Positions 43,401 to 55,200 of a stretch of 64,000 nucleotides of DNA are shown here, piece by piece (position 1 is the stretch's first letter; the number at the start of each line of letters is the position of its first letter). The position numbers and the translations under genes were made by a program. The DNA is from Sinohyriopsis cumingii. Lineage: Eukaryota; Mollusca; Bivalvia; Unionida; Unionidae. The notes beneath the pieces are model-generated. The model did not search any database and had not been told where the DNA came from. It was given only the letters and a program-made list of their open reading frames with translations. The stretch lies in the NCBI GenBank assembly GCA_028554795.2, contig CM068832.1:86999011-87063010 (forward strand). The letters are read 5' to 3'.

Positions 43401-43457
43401 TATGAAACGACATACGTCACAAAAAGTGACACAGATTTCACTTATGATCATGTCTAA
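27103..43457 (+). CDS. Six-exon single-pass receptor with a C-type-lectin-like domain and tyrosine-rich tail
   Basis: Assembled by eye from splice sites. Exons: 27103-27163, 32255-32440, 35184-35312, 41119-41361, 41617-41713, 42890-43457. Every junction has AG and GT ends and matching phase (1,1,1,1,2). The lengths sum to 1284 nt, exactly 428 codons including the stop. Order in the protein: signal peptide (residues 1-20); lectin-like region starting FQAHSNVAWPEAEKAC and ending YWHKACRERYG; Thr/Ser/Lys-rich stalk with N-glycosylation sites; one transmembrane helix followed by RKR; a 189-residue cytoplasmic tail with about ten tyrosines. Known for such receptors: the lectin fold binds ligand outside, and phosphotyrosines recruit SH2 proteins inside. 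A role in recognition or innate immunity is inference. Additional or alternative exons in the 35.3-41.1 kb intron are possible. Long introns hold SINEs and microsatellites. Confidence 0.65.
28057..28117. repeat. (TA)n microsatellite
   Basis: About 30 TA dinucleotides in intron 1 of the receptor gene. Confidence 0.95.
32022..32212 (-). mobile_element. tRNA-derived SINE, shorter copy
   Basis: On the minus strand it begins with a tRNA-like head containing an A-box-like TTTGGTTAGAGCGTCAGA and a B-box-like GTCGTGGGTTCG. The tail shares 'gctacgatgtctgcagtgtg' and 'cagtttatagtga' with the copy at 51345-51635. A 13-bp 'acagtttatagtg' is duplicated in tandem. It lies in intron 1 of the receptor gene just before exon 2. 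Confidence 0.75.
32255..32440 (+). CDS. Receptor exon 2: first half of lectin-like domain
   Basis: Acceptor ...CGTTGCAG at 32254 and donor GTATGT at 32441. The exon is 186 nt and phase 1-1. It carries WPEAEKACQKCHGTL (the W..A...C...G.L pattern that opens many C-type-lectin-like domains) and a central DSWVAASYTYV. Confidence 0.65.
34755..34840 (-). mobile_element. tRNA-like SINE head
   Basis: On the minus strand this reads as an A-box-like TGGCTCAAACGGTAAAGTG and a B-box-like GTTTGAGTCC. It resembles the segment at 34940-35060, so the two are probably related insertions. No complete cloverleaf is evident, so it is not called as a tRNA gene. Confidence 0.55.
34940..35060 (-). mobile_element. 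tRNA-like SINE, second copy
   Basis: The minus strand shows GTCGGCTCAAATGGATC, AAAGAGCCCGTCGAG and a strong B box CGGGTTCACACCCCGG. The head resembles 34785-34840. It lies in intron 2 of the receptor gene, just upstream of exon 3. Confidence 0.6.
35184..35312 (+). CDS. Receptor exon 3: second half of lectin-like domain
   Basis: Acceptor TTTTACAG at 35183 and donor GTAAGA at 35313. The exon is 129 nt and phase 1-1. It encodes FTNFRMNNSYRCIAI, EIQNNCAMQYWHKACRER and YGMILELKD, with the C..N..C...W...C spacing usual at the end of a lectin-like fold. Confidence 0.65.
36975..37253. repeat. (CATA)n, (CAGT)n and (AC)n microsatellites
   Basis: Several tetranucleotide tracts flank a short sequence that occurs twice ('ggatatatacaataaacgaatatg', near 36792 and 37075), which suggests local duplication of the block. 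Any long frame here is repeat-driven. Confidence 0.9.
37650..37719 (+). pseudogene. Probable broken first part of a second lectin-like module
   Basis: One frame reads VGVHVNTDFIGSDGSYKSFF before a good donor (GG|GTAGGT at 37720). A TAG lies in the same frame just upstream (about 37643). The phase at the donor does not match the reading frame of the next candidate exon at 38257. This is either a decayed exon or one used differently. Confidence 0.35.
38257..38350 (+). pseudogene. Candidate exon: end of a second lectin-like module
   Basis: Acceptor CTTTATGCAG at 38256 and donor GTAACA at 38351. One frame reads NHGRSNCGILQNDVLSFDNC and then FRMLHPLCER, with the C...F..C....P.C spacing of a lectin-like C-terminus. 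It leaves one base (phase 1) and could join exon 4 at 41119. The entry phase is 0, and no upstream exon supplies it without a frame clash. Confidence 0.35.
39637..39702. repeat. (TA)n microsatellite
   Basis: About 33 TA dinucleotides. Ile/Tyr translations over it are artefacts. Confidence 0.95.
40391..40468. repeat. (TA)n/(GATA)n microsatellite
   Basis: A TA tract runs into ATAG units. Confidence 0.95.
41119..41361 (+). CDS. Receptor exon 4: Thr/Ser-rich stalk
   Basis: Acceptor GATTGTTTCAG at 41118 and donor GTACAG at 41362. The exon is 81 codons and phase 1-1. The sequence begins VFKSSTTTSNTTKAVTK, includes potential N-glycosylation sites and is rich in Thr, Ser and Lys. It fits an extended extracellular stem. 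Confidence 0.6.
41617..41713 (+). CDS. Receptor exon 5: transmembrane helix
   Basis: Acceptor TGTTTTTTCAG at 41616 and donor GTAAGT at 41714. The exon is 97 nt. It encodes IGVIIGSVFGGVVFLLLMVL and LLIIL, followed by RKR, a clear single-pass membrane segment with a basic stop-transfer sequence on the cytoplasmic side. Confidence 0.75.
42890..43457 (+). CDS. Receptor exon 6: tyrosine-rich cytoplasmic tail
   Basis: A long pyrimidine tract and TTTTAG acceptor at 42889 precede a phase-2 exon that ends in TAA. The 188 residues contain many spaced tyrosines in short acidic or polar contexts: NETYVSYAS, SMYSLAAS, NATYAKV, NVIYEDN, GNVYDKT, SSYDTT, EAYDKA, GEYETTYVT, FTYDHV. Several fit YxxV/L or YxN-like SH2-docking patterns, although classical ITIM spacing is not exact. 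There are no enzymatic motifs. Confidence 0.75.
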
Positions 43458-44430
43458 TGGTCAAATTCAAAATGTAAATATGTGTACCGCGAAACAAATA
43501 TACGAAACGCTATATGGATTATAATATCGGAACAAAATTATTAGTAAATATGAAAAAGGGTAGCACTTTTTAACTCATTAGCCCTGCGTGCCACATATAT
43601 ACGTCATGTGGTTGTATCATACTTTCATGCTTTGTAACATCAACATCATTTATGATATATAAACATGATTGGCAACACAGAAAGGAAGCCTGATAAAGCT
43701 ATACAATGGTACCTAACTATGCAGGCTTTCTACAATCACTCCAAAATACAGCGATAAAACCCGAATTTTGTAGAACCCCCCCCCCCCACACACACACACA
43801 ATTTATTCGCAAACAAATTGACGGTTCATGACCGTAGTTTATGTCCCGATGTTACAATTCATATCCATGTATATAAAGCAGACCGGCCCGAACTTCACAC
43901 GGAAAGCGAACCTTTGCAAAGAAAAGGAAAAGTTAGGAAATTAAAGTCTTGTGTCCAATGAGCAAAAAAGTCAGCATTCTCTTATCCTGCACATGCGCTA
44001 CTTAAATAGACAAACGACAATACGTTTTATAAACATATAGGCATTCAGCTAACTGAACAATTTTGGAAGCAGATGTATCTTGATCTTTACTGAAGATGGA
44101 CCCTACGTATGTTGATGGTTGTTCAAAATCATTCGGGATCAAATCATCGAATACCTTCTCTCCAAACGTGCAAATAATGATTAGAAATATTCGAATGATA
44201 GTGTCACGGGTGAACAAAACACAACATGGATTTACACTTTTATCAAGAGAAAAAAAAATAAGACCAGCTTAGCAGAGACCACACATTTATTGACCTAATC
44301 AATTTCTCACAAGAAATGTATATGCAATATGCAACAGTCCAGGCCTTCTGGCTGCGCTTGATTTTGACACAATGGGCATTTAAATCCCTCTAAAGTGAAA
44401 ACAATTAGAACATTCTGGGAAAACACACAC

Positions 44431-44485
<55 letters not shown>

Positions 44486-44722
44486 GTTTTAGGTGCGTTG
44501 TGGGCAGTCATCCCGAAAGTGGGTTTACGGGAAGGACATGATATAGTTTACATTTCAAATCAAAATATATATACATAGGTTGTATTTCTTACATAGTAAT
44601 TATGTATATGTTGAAAATAAGTATATATACTTATGTTATAGTCCTATTCATGTTTTCGGTTCGTGGGCAGATATATAAATTTCATGGGCAGTTTTGACCT
44701 TTAGGTTGAAGATGATAAAGTA

Positions 44723-44841
44723 ACTGCCCAAAAATACGTTCACGAAGAACAAACATATAGCATTCTGCCCGCGAATGCGGCCATGGGAACAATATATAGC
44801 GTACTGCCCACGAATACGTTCACAGGTAACAAATATATAGC
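44723..44841. repeat. ~41-bp tandem repeat, 3 units
   Basis: Units start near 44723, 44764 and 44804 with 'ctgccc.cgaat.cg' and end 'aacaaatatatagcat'. The complementary 'gttcgtgggcag' occurs upstream near 44660, so part of the unit is also inverted, as in some small hairpin-type elements. Confidence 0.7.
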
Positions 44842-47800
44842 ATGACTTTCCGGTGTGCGCGCGCAAAATGGTTGTCAAGACACGACGATAAACATTAATC
44901 TATTAAAGCATCCTTTGCAATGGCCAGCGTACATATAGCGGACGTGAGGTTCGTTTTTCACAGTTTGTTTGAAAAAAATGGATGATTATATATCCAGTGT
45001 AACAACTTGTCTTGACAGCTTATGGATGCTAATGTTTGACATTTATTGTGAAGATGATTGTCACCGTTTGTTGATGAATTCGTAGATTCTGTTAATCGAT
45101 GCTATAGCTCAATTTAACTGTCATACACTGATATGTTTAAGTCTGCTTGCACAGTTAACTATGCAGAGTTATGGAAATACAACAAATTGGTTTTAATAAC
45201 TTTCAGAGTTTGTTTTACTATTACTCAATATTTGTTTCAAGTACTATAAAGGCTGTGATAGGTTGGGTGGCTGAGATTACAAATCAGGCCCTTTCTCACT
45301 TGGGGTGGGGTGGGGTGGTACTGCCCATTATGAATATTACTGGTCCTAGATGTCCAACCTGATATTTATGACATATAGGTTCAACATCTTTCTGCCAGCA
45401 GAAATGGTGTTCTGTAGTATTTTTCCCAGTCAATAGTTTATGGATATATTATGTCATGTACTATGCTTGTTTAATTCTCTCATCTCAGTTCTGACATTAC
45501 CATTGAATGCTATAATGTTCCCAGACATGCGGTATTCTTGGTTATTAAAATTATATATATACACAGATAACTGAAGTTGAGTTCTCATTATTCCCTAACA
45601 ACTGTAATTAGTGGGGCTGTAGCAATTGATGCTCTGAGAATTCAAGTTAACTGGTTCAAAACTTGGGTAAACAACAAACTGTTTTCTTCCTTTGACAGGC
45701 ATCATAAAGTTTTGCATCTTTGTCTCTCTGATGACTGTGGTACACAAGTTACAAACTTTGCCTTAGAATGAGCCTGATTTTTGATACTTGTTACTGAATG
45801 GGGTGGGGTGGGGAAGTAACAAAATTATTAAAGGTGGAATGTATGCAAACCATGCTGGAAATAGATATGTGCCAGCAACTGCAACATGTAAGCTTCAATA
45901 GATTTGGAAACTATAAGCTTTATCCTGTAAATATTAACAGTTCACACCCTGTATAAAAGATGATTTTGTGTTTGATTAACTGGAACTGTTAATTTATTAT
46001 GTTAAGGAATTTATTGTTTTAACCCTAGTAAATGTAATATAATTAGGTCAAAAGTTCCAGTTTGTTTATTGTTTCCAGAGTTGATTACTGTAACTGGAAG
46101 AACCTGTTTCTAAGTGTTAAATGAAACGAAAGAGATATTGTTTACTCAAGTGATATAAAATAAAAGTTTAAAATGAACTGAAAGAAATATTGTTTATTCA
46201 AGTGATACAAAATAAATGCAAAAGTGTATATTCATTAAGAAGTGTATTGTCAATTGCAAATAAATGAAGATTTATCTTATTTTGTTCTTTACTTGTGTAC
46301 AAAATTAGACCTGGATTGGGCAATAATTACTTGGACTCCATTTGGAAAAGAAAAATCTATATGTCCTAAATACCTAATGTTCATATCATAATGCTCTTTT
46401 AATGGATGATTATGCTTTTCAGCTGACGTTACCATATTGCCAAGTGAACTAATAGTATGGCCTTCGGTGTGGCCCACTAATCATATTTGTAAATGAATTA
46501 TGCATACAATAGAGAAATAGCTCTTAAAATATCTTATGAGTTGAACAATGTGTGTACACAAATAAACATGAAGCAAATCTTTGAACTTGTATGCCACACA
46601 TGCAAGCGAATTGGTGGTTTTCATATGTAACTTGTGTACTCTTATGGCTTTTGTCTATATTACTTTTAGCCATTTCTATTCACACACCAGAACACAACCT
46701 TTTTTGTCTGATTCAGGTGCTAATGCAAAACTTATTTCAGCTGTAACTGAAGTATACAGAATTTTTCCTGATGCTGAGGCCTACTGTGTAGACAGTATAG
46801 CTGTAAGTCATCAAATCAAATGGAAGACAACAGTGTGCAGTTGAAGAAAATGATATATACCCAGTACCATTTAGAGTTATCTTAAAGAAAAGTCACAATG
46901 CACACTGATACAAGTAGTTTTAGAAAATGCATTTGTTCCACATACATTTTAACTTAACCCAAAAGTTCAGTCTCTTGCCTAAAATTCAATCAGATGTATG
47001 CATTTATTCCATAAAACTCAAAGATATAATGAACCAAATCATTTTCATTATTGAGTTAGGTAGTAGGCTATGTTAAAGAGTGCAATCACTTTATCGATTT
47101 TTTTTTCCATTACATTTTTATTTATTATAAAATGACATTTCTTAGTGGAGTGCTAGCAACTGTAACTTGAGGAATATTTTGTACATGCTGGCCTAAGTGT
47201 CATGAATATACTGTGCTACATTTTGCTTTATTAGGTACAATACTATCATGAGACTTGCTTGATTAAATCCTGAATTTGTCAGTTACACTTACAAGTCCAC
47301 TGGTAGAATTTAAAATCTGTGACAGTTTGGGAACTTTTTTTGCAGTAACTGCAAATCACTTTGCCTTCATAGTCAATGAATTCAAGCCATTGATAATTGT
47401 CAAACGATTGTGACTGAAAATGTGATTGTCTGCTAGTTGTATCCTATTTGATAATTTTGCTGCCACAGAGTCTGGATTGTGTCTCTGAAGAAATAGTTCA
47501 TCTAGACTCTGTTGCAGTATTACATTTTATATGTTCAATTTAATGAATTTTCTTTCTTTGAATCATTCTTATGTCATAACTTGCGAAAATAGTTTAGTTA
47601 ACAATATTTATTCAAACAGAAAAGATAACCTCACTTGACAAATCATCCTACTAAAGTGATCATGGCATACACTTTTATCTTTGAAATTCAAATATTGCCC
47701 ACTCGTTAATTAACATAACTAATATTGCACATTGGAGGTGATCATATGTATCATCAGTTTTAAAAAAATAAAGACATAATACTATCATTTAATCACTGCA

Positions 47801-49524
47801 TACAGGAAACAGACACTTGTGTCTGTAAAATGCCTTTCATTGGATTACTTTGGTTTATTAAAACCAAACAGCGATCCACTCAGGATTTTCTAGGGTAGAT
47901 ACAGAGAATATATTATGGTCATTCAGAACGCTATCAATACATCAGACCAGATTGTTTTTATTATTATTTAGGCAAAATAACTTAGTAAGTCAGATGGCAA
48001 ACATGAGGATGGTGATAGGTTATGTGGAATTTGCATTGAATCAATGATCCCAGAAGATTTGATACAATGTCACTGGCTGTGGTAATCATCAAGTGCAGTT
48101 GCACGGCACCATAAGACTTATCAAGATACCATAAGCTAGAAAGATGAAGAAAAAGAAAAACGATGACCCAAAGACAAATCCTGCAAACTGTGTGCAAAAA
48201 CGATTCCACAGATTATAGATGAAAACTTTACTATATTTAGCTTCAAGATATTAATAAATTCGGATTACTTCCTCCAGTCTGCTACAGTAATTCATGCCCA
48301 TTGCACTCATAAATTGATTATAGTCCTTGCAGTATTTTGTGTGGGCCACAATATTTTAATTGATGCAGCTGATGCTCCATTCTTCAGTTCAGTGTTGATT
48401 CAAACATAGCAATGTCCCTTTGGGATGTGTGCATAAATAAAGAATGCCTGTCCCTTCATTACCACACTTGTTGAATTTATCGTGTCTCTCTGAAAACTGT
48501 ACCATGTGAGAAAGAATTTTATAAACAAACTGGACATAAGTATTGCTAGACATATACTCAGACCTGAGACTCCATAAAAGACTGCTTACTTGTGAGGCAT
48601 TATTAGTGCTAGGGCTTGAGGTAATAACTTGCTATATGTTTGGTAAGGCAAAATAAGGGGCCTTATGACTTAAATTGAAACTGTGAAAAAACAAAAGGTT
48701 CAAATGCAATAAACTTTTGTTTTTCCTCATTTGTTATATTACAGTGCCATGAAAGGTCATTTCTTTTATCTTTTTAATCCCTTGCCAATTTTAAGTCATC
48801 ATCACTAACGAAGTCTCTAAATCAATTCTTGGCATATTTAGCTAAAATGGTGTCTACTATTCCATTATATCATTGATTGTTTAGCTTGCTTGTATGGAGC
48901 TTAACACCATTTTTCAGGACATCATAGACTTTACATGGCAGCCAACATATTTATTGGAAGAAATCAACACACATAACGCTACTGGCAAGCTTTCTCATAT
49001 CCACACATTGGTTGGACTAGAGAGAGTTGATTAGTGATGTGTATGCCTAGACCATTCTATAATCCAGGGCCCCATGATTGAATACAGCTTAAAGAAATTA
49101 ACCCTAATTCAATTTCCTTGTTGCATTTAAATCATAACACCCACCATGCAAAGTGACACATGTCTCAAGATTTTCAAATTTGTATATGTTTTGCAACTTT
49201 TAATTCTGAGTTGATGCATGTGGATGTGGAAATTCAGTTACTGAATACTTAGCTACTTATATAAGGAGCTCTCACACTGGTAAAAGCATGCAATTGGGAT
49301 TGTATTTGCAAGAGGGCAATTAATTGTTCAAAATACTGTTTTAGCTAACTACATATGCGAAGGGTTGATGTATAAAAAAGAGGATCAAGAAATCCTAGCT
49401 GGTAAAGATAATTGTATCCAACTTGATAGAAAGTGAGAAGGCCTTTTAATTTTGTACAGCAGTTTCATTAAGGAACCAACTATAATACCATTAGAAGTTT
49501 ATGAGCAGCAAAAACCACATTTAG

Positions 49525-49985
49525 GACCAACTAGACATCAAAACCATATGCATAGTTTCATTTACGGCCAACCAGACATCAAATAGGTCATCTAGTGAAA
49601 GCACAATGTCAAAATGACCAGCCATCTAGGAGAAGTAGTAAGGAAGGGTTTTCCAGATGCCCATTAAAACAGCCATATTGGAGGTTAGATTGGCACTATT
49701 TTCATTTACGTCCAACTAGACATAAGAAGTCTTTCACTGATATGACGATTCATTCAGGAGAAGTAGTTATACCAAGATTTTCAGGATGGCCACATTGGTG
49801 GCCTTATAGGATGTCTGTACAGCACCATAATTCTCATTCAGGACCTGCTAGACATCAACATAAGTATTTTGTACACATGTTGACACGCTGACACAATTAT
49901 CCATTCAGAAGTAGCGATAAAAAGTTTCTTAATATGGCTACTGTGGCAACCACACTGTATGTGTGAGTGGCACCATCTTGTTTTT
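49525..49985. repeat. Diverged ~130-145-bp tandem repeat
   Basis: The marker 'agacatcaa'/'agacataag' occurs at about 49532, 49573, 49718 and 49850. Between markers the blocks 'ggagaagtagt', 'ttttccagatg' or 'ttttcaggatg', and 'ggccacattggtggcc'-like sequence recur in order. The 98-codon frame across it is not supported as a gene. Confidence 0.65.
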
Positions 49986-51344
49986 TCTTCCAGATATTTT
50001 CACACAAATATCATATTTAAAGATAACATGAATTCATACAAGATCTTGTCGGTTTATTTCATAACAGATTTTTCCCTCATATTAATATAATCTTTTGAAA
50101 ACATTTATACATTATAGTTCTAGAAATTTTTCATGCTCTCAGAAACTATTAAAATCACAGCAGAAAGTGTTATGTTATATCTTTATTCAGCACTGAAAAA
50201 TATTTATGAACTCTTAAAGTTTTTTCCCCTATATTAACTTAATTTAATGAAGATTTTCAGACTATAACCTTTCCATTGGATTTATTTTTTCAAACATGGC
50301 GTAAAAAGTATGTTATAGTAACCAATTTTTACATTGCCTTCACCATTGCAGAAATCTCTATAATCAATTTCCTAGTAAAGAAAAGCCAAGAAAATAAATG
50401 GACAGTTAATATTCACTTCAGGATCACAGACCTGAGGCAAATATGTCATTGTTAAATTAAACATTTTTATTGTGTTTCCTTAGACCTAAATATATATATA
50501 TACTTGCTGTTACTCTAAACGAAGGCTGGTGATCCAGTTGATAACCTTTTGGGGGTTTTAAGGATGTCTTTAAAATTAAGGCCTTAAAAATGTTGAGATC
50601 TTATATTAAAAATGACAATTTGAGCCTTGCAGATTCATGTCCACAGGTGCCCAAATAAAAAAAAAAGGGGGGGGGGGTGCAAGGGGCAAGCTTGTTGGCG
50701 TGTTATAAAATAACTGACTTATCATCGGTGTGCTGACAGGTGATGTGTAATTAAATCACTGTTGTAATATTAATAATGAGTGAGTCTGCACAAAGGAATT
50801 TCATACAGCTAAACTAGCTCAACAACTAGAGGCAATTAAGAAATATATCCACATTCGTGATTCTGTCAAATGGCAGATACAACAGCATCAGGAAGCTCAA
50901 GTGGCATTTACAGAAGGTAAAAAGCCGCTATACTTGTTATCTTTTTAGGGATGTGCTTGGATTTTGCCGTCAAGCTTGAGCAGTCATAGGATATATAATA
51001 AATCGCCACGGTCGGAATTTATCCCCAAGCTGGGGTAATCGATGGGTAAAGTCTTATCCACAGTCGGGGTTTTATTCAAGCTTCAGGTGCAAGTTTTTGT
51101 GCATCTCCATGCCCTTGCATAAAACACAGTTACACGTTTTTTTATATAGATATTTTTCAGTTGTAGACAGGAATAATAAGTATTTGTGAGTGTTTGAAAT
51201 GAATGGGTTCATTATGAATTGAGTGGCACTACATTTCAAAAGCAAAATTGGATTGAAATGCAAGAACTGTAGTACGGAATTAGTGTTGGTTCTGGATCGT
51301 AGAATGGAATTGTGTGTGTGTGATTGGATTTTTAACATAGCTTG

Positions 51345-51635
51345 AATAATTTTTCAGTCATATTGCTACGATGTCTGCAGTGTGGCAGTTTATAGTGATG
51401 TATAGCACTGGGGCATCATGCTGCAAACATGTAGTATGATGTTGCACCCAGTCACATTATCCTGACACCAGGCCGATCAGTCCTAACACTAACCTCTTAA
51501 TGCTGAGCGTCTAGCGAGGTAGCTGTTAATAACATTTTTGTAAGTCTTTGGTATGACTTGGCTGGGGTTTGAACCCATGACCTCCCGCTTCTGAGGCGGA
51601 CGCTCTAACCACTAGGACACCGGAGTGGTCAGAAT
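51345..51635 (-). mobile_element. tRNA-derived SINE, longer copy
   Basis: The minus strand starts with a tRNA-like head. It has an A-box-like TAGTGGTTAGAGCGTCCGCC and a B-box-like GGGTTCAAACCCC. The body ends in 'gctacgatgtctgcagtgtg' and 'cagtttatagtga', shared with the copy at 32022-32212. It is longer than that copy by a middle segment (about 51480-51570). Confidence 0.8.
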
Positions 51636-52220
51636 GGAATTGTAACAATTACAATGGAAGCAATTTGTATTATGCTTGTTGGGGCATTCCTCACTGATGG
51701 CTGTCAGTGACATCATCATGGGAATGTGTAACAGCCACATTTTGTAAAACAAGGTGTAGTTGGTGAACAATACAGACACTTTTCTGCCATTTCCACTGGC
51801 ATCATCTCATATGATGTTATTTAAAAAAACTTCCTACAACATACTCACAACATATAAAACCTATATGCAAATCTGATGAAAGCTGCTTGTGTTTCTGAAA
51901 AACATATTCCATACTGGTGGCAAGAATGTCCAAATCTACATTACAAAAATGAAAACATTACCATCCATCTAGGAGCTGCAAATGTATGAAATCCTCTTGT
52001 TGGGTAGTTTTACTAACAGGCTTTACAGCAGGGCCTTCCATTAGATTTAAATGTGGCAGGTATAATTCATTTTTTTTTTAAAGTAGCATGGTGTAAAGTA
52101 AAAGTAGATGGGCTGATAAGGAATCCACTGAATTTACAGACTAAAGGTTCAGACATTTGTTTTTAAGAGAAAAATGAAAGAAGGAAACAATACAACAGAT
52201 ATTTTAATATGACTTTAATG

Positions 52221-55200
52221 TTTATTTTCTAGATTTAATTAAGATTATGAATCAGAATCAGTCTCCAACTCCACTGTAAAGTTTATCTATTACTTCTTCT
52301 GCTCAGGCACCTGCAAATTAAAACAAAATTGTAATGCTTAAATAAAGTCATATCATCTCAGCACTAGTTACATATGCAGAAGTCATGTTAATCAGCATTA
52401 TAAAAATGTATGAAATTTTCTTCACTGCACTTGTGCTTCCCTTACTATCGTTAAGCCATGATACAAGATAACTTTGCACTTACTTGTCATTTCTGGCAAG
52501 TGGATGGTGCAATCAATTTGCACAAAGATGAATTTATTTCATCCAAATATTTCATGTGAATAAAAATTCCAAATGGAGGCACTTGTCCGATCAGACAAGA
52601 TATATGCATATTGTAGTTAGCTGGACTCTAGCTCTGATAGTCCTGGGCAATAGGATAAGCTGATTTTGTTATCAGTTTAGAAATGCATCCGCTTTGCAAA
52701 TACTATGCTTTAAAAGACGAAACTGAATCCAATATTGATGAAATAAGAGTCATTTGGATTACCTTGTTTTTTATCATTCTGCGTTGGTTGGGTGCATATT
52801 TGAGGGTCTCTGATACGGTCTCTTCCATTCCATTTGCCTTTGCTTTGCCATCAGTTTTCAAGCAGGCTTCTGCAAGAGTAATACAATGTTTTAAAATAAG
52901 TTTCACAACAAAGGATGCATTGCATTTTTCTAAATGCCAGCAATAATCAATGGAATATTTTTAAAACATGTACTTTGAAATGTGTCTCAAGTTACTTTAT
53001 CAATTCATTTAAAAATCTCTGGCAAGTCACATGAAAAACACAATTTAAATCAAGCCATACTTACTTATCAAAACCTGACATATCACAAGCTCTTGAAATG
53101 CTTTTTTCCCTTTACGTCCCTTTGGACTCTTTTTGTTTTAAGCTTTTTCATCATCCTGCAGACACCATCCCCAATTGTAAACCTGCCAAGGGAGCTCAAG
53201 TAGCATATCTGAAAATAATAATAATAATAATATTACTATTTTTTGATTTTGATATTATTATTAGTAGTAGTATTTCATGATCGATGTGACAAAATATGCT
53301 TGTATATAGTTATTTTTTGCCATGGTTTTGCAAGCAAATTTAATTTCTCTAACTTGAAAAAAATTTGATAACATTAACTATGCAACACAATGTACTAATA
53401 GCAATTATAAACCAAATTAACCACCGTGAATCTATTAACTTCATAAATGACATTCACTCAAGGATTGAATTAAAGTAGCCACATAATATGTAATAGTGTA
53501 TATGTAGTAAAATACCTGTTACATGTTCATCTCTAAACATGTTTTGGCCTACATCCGTAAGACAAAACAGCCGACCACTACATGTTCACCCCACCCCCAA
53601 AAATAATTATACAGGCACTGCAGAACTTGCATAATGCATACTGAGGTTCACAACAGCAAATAAAGGTTATAACAGTTTTTTAAACAGAAAATAAAGCCCC
53701 AATTTACCATCTTCTTGGAGAGTTTGGGATTCTCCTCCAACCTCTGGCAAAGGCCCTCTAGTTCCTCCACTGAATCACATGGCATTGCAAGAATTTCTTC
53801 TCTATATTCTGTGTCTGGGCCTTGTGTATGAACTTGGATGGCCAGCTGCTCCAACAAATTCTCAATATTTGTGTCCAGTTTCATAAGTACATTGAACTGG
53901 AAATCTGTAACAGATTTGTGATGAAATTAGTTTTGAAAGATCAAGATCATTATTATAAACTCCTTAAAAAGATCTGTACAGTGAACATGGGTTTAACAAT
54001 GAAATATATTTATGAAATGAAATACATGGTTTTTGTACAGTTTATATGAAAACTTTTCCCTATAATCCTTTATTTTTTTATTCCCTGGATATGTTGTTTC
54101 ACTGCTGGTGTCTGTAAAGTCTGCATTCAATGTAGATGGTTTAGGCGTCTGACTTACACAAGACAATGGTATACATCAGAAAGAAAAATAAAAAAACCAA
54201 TGGAATGATGAACAGTCGACACATCAATGAAAAACAATTCATTGTTTATTTGCACAAATAAGTCTTGAACAGTATGTTTTATGACCTATAATTTAATTAA
54301 TTAACATCTCACAATGTTCTGAAATAACAGTATCTAAGCTACAAGAGCTTGTGCTTTCATGTCATAATCTTCCATTTCGCAAACAAATTTTGATGTTGAA
54401 TCAATGTATATGACCTTAGCATTGAACACTAACATTCAAAATGTCTACAAGATGACAAGACTATTATCAACTGAAGTGACAACAAACCAATGAGTTTTAC
54501 GTGCACTGAACATAAGCATTTTTAAATGCTACAAAATGTGTTTTTAGTGTATGGCCACAAATTACCCAACATTTTGTCAAACATAAAACAGTTCTACTAC
54601 CTTAGATGAGAATTAAATTCATAAATACAGTGTATAATTGACCTACTCGTATTTAGAGAGCTGTAAATGAAATAAGAGATTATATAAAAGTCAACACCTG
54701 TAGTATTTGTTTCATTATTCTATAATGTACATTTTTTTCCATCCTCAATACTTACTACTTGCAGAGGAACTGGCAGAGAGAAATCTTTATATTCTCCACT
54801 CCAGAGTGGATGGGGATGGTGATGGTGTTGACCTTCTGGATGCAGCTAAGAGTATAAAGATTATCACTACTCCTTAATTGCAGTAAAAAAGAAACAAAGA
54901 AATCAGACTGGATTTTTTGGCATGTAAACAAAATGCATACTGGTTGCAATGACCACTGTATATAAAGCAGTGATACAATATATCACAAAATGCATTCTTT
55001 TTTAACAAAACATCTAATCTCATATATACAGCATCATGAGTAAGTAAGTACTCTTAAACACATCTTGTTAAACAGACAGAAAAATGATGAAATTTATACA
55101 TACTTTTGATAAAGAATTTCCAATTGTGGCATGGTATAAAAGCAATTGATAAAAAATAAAAAGAGACCAGATAAACTAAATAGAACATACCAGCAGGATA

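Larger units (their letters stand above)
43460..52220. other. Intergenic region, no gene recognised
   Basis: AT-rich DNA with only short frames (at most about 98 codons). It holds a C-run plus (CA)n (43778-43800), a (TA)n tract (44436-44481), G-rich GGGGTGGGGT motifs (45303 and 45799), a 52-bp tandem duplication near 46125-46225, the tandem arrays listed separately, and a SINE at 51345. I saw no RNA gene. Confidence 0.5.

Noticed and set aside
47985..48200. A RING-like CGICIESMIPEDLIQC stretch on the plus strand.
   Set aside because: Only one cysteine pair is clear, stops follow soon after, and no complete zinc-binding pattern can be laid out.
49595..49891. A 98-codon plus-strand frame with His/Trp-rich sequence.
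   Set aside because: It spans a diverged tandem repeat and has no domain. The resemblance between its halves comes from the repeat.
51345..51635. A tRNA gene on the minus strand (A and B boxes).
   Set aside because: The head is followed by a longer body shared with another locus and no proper acceptor stem was seen; it fits a tRNA-derived SINE.
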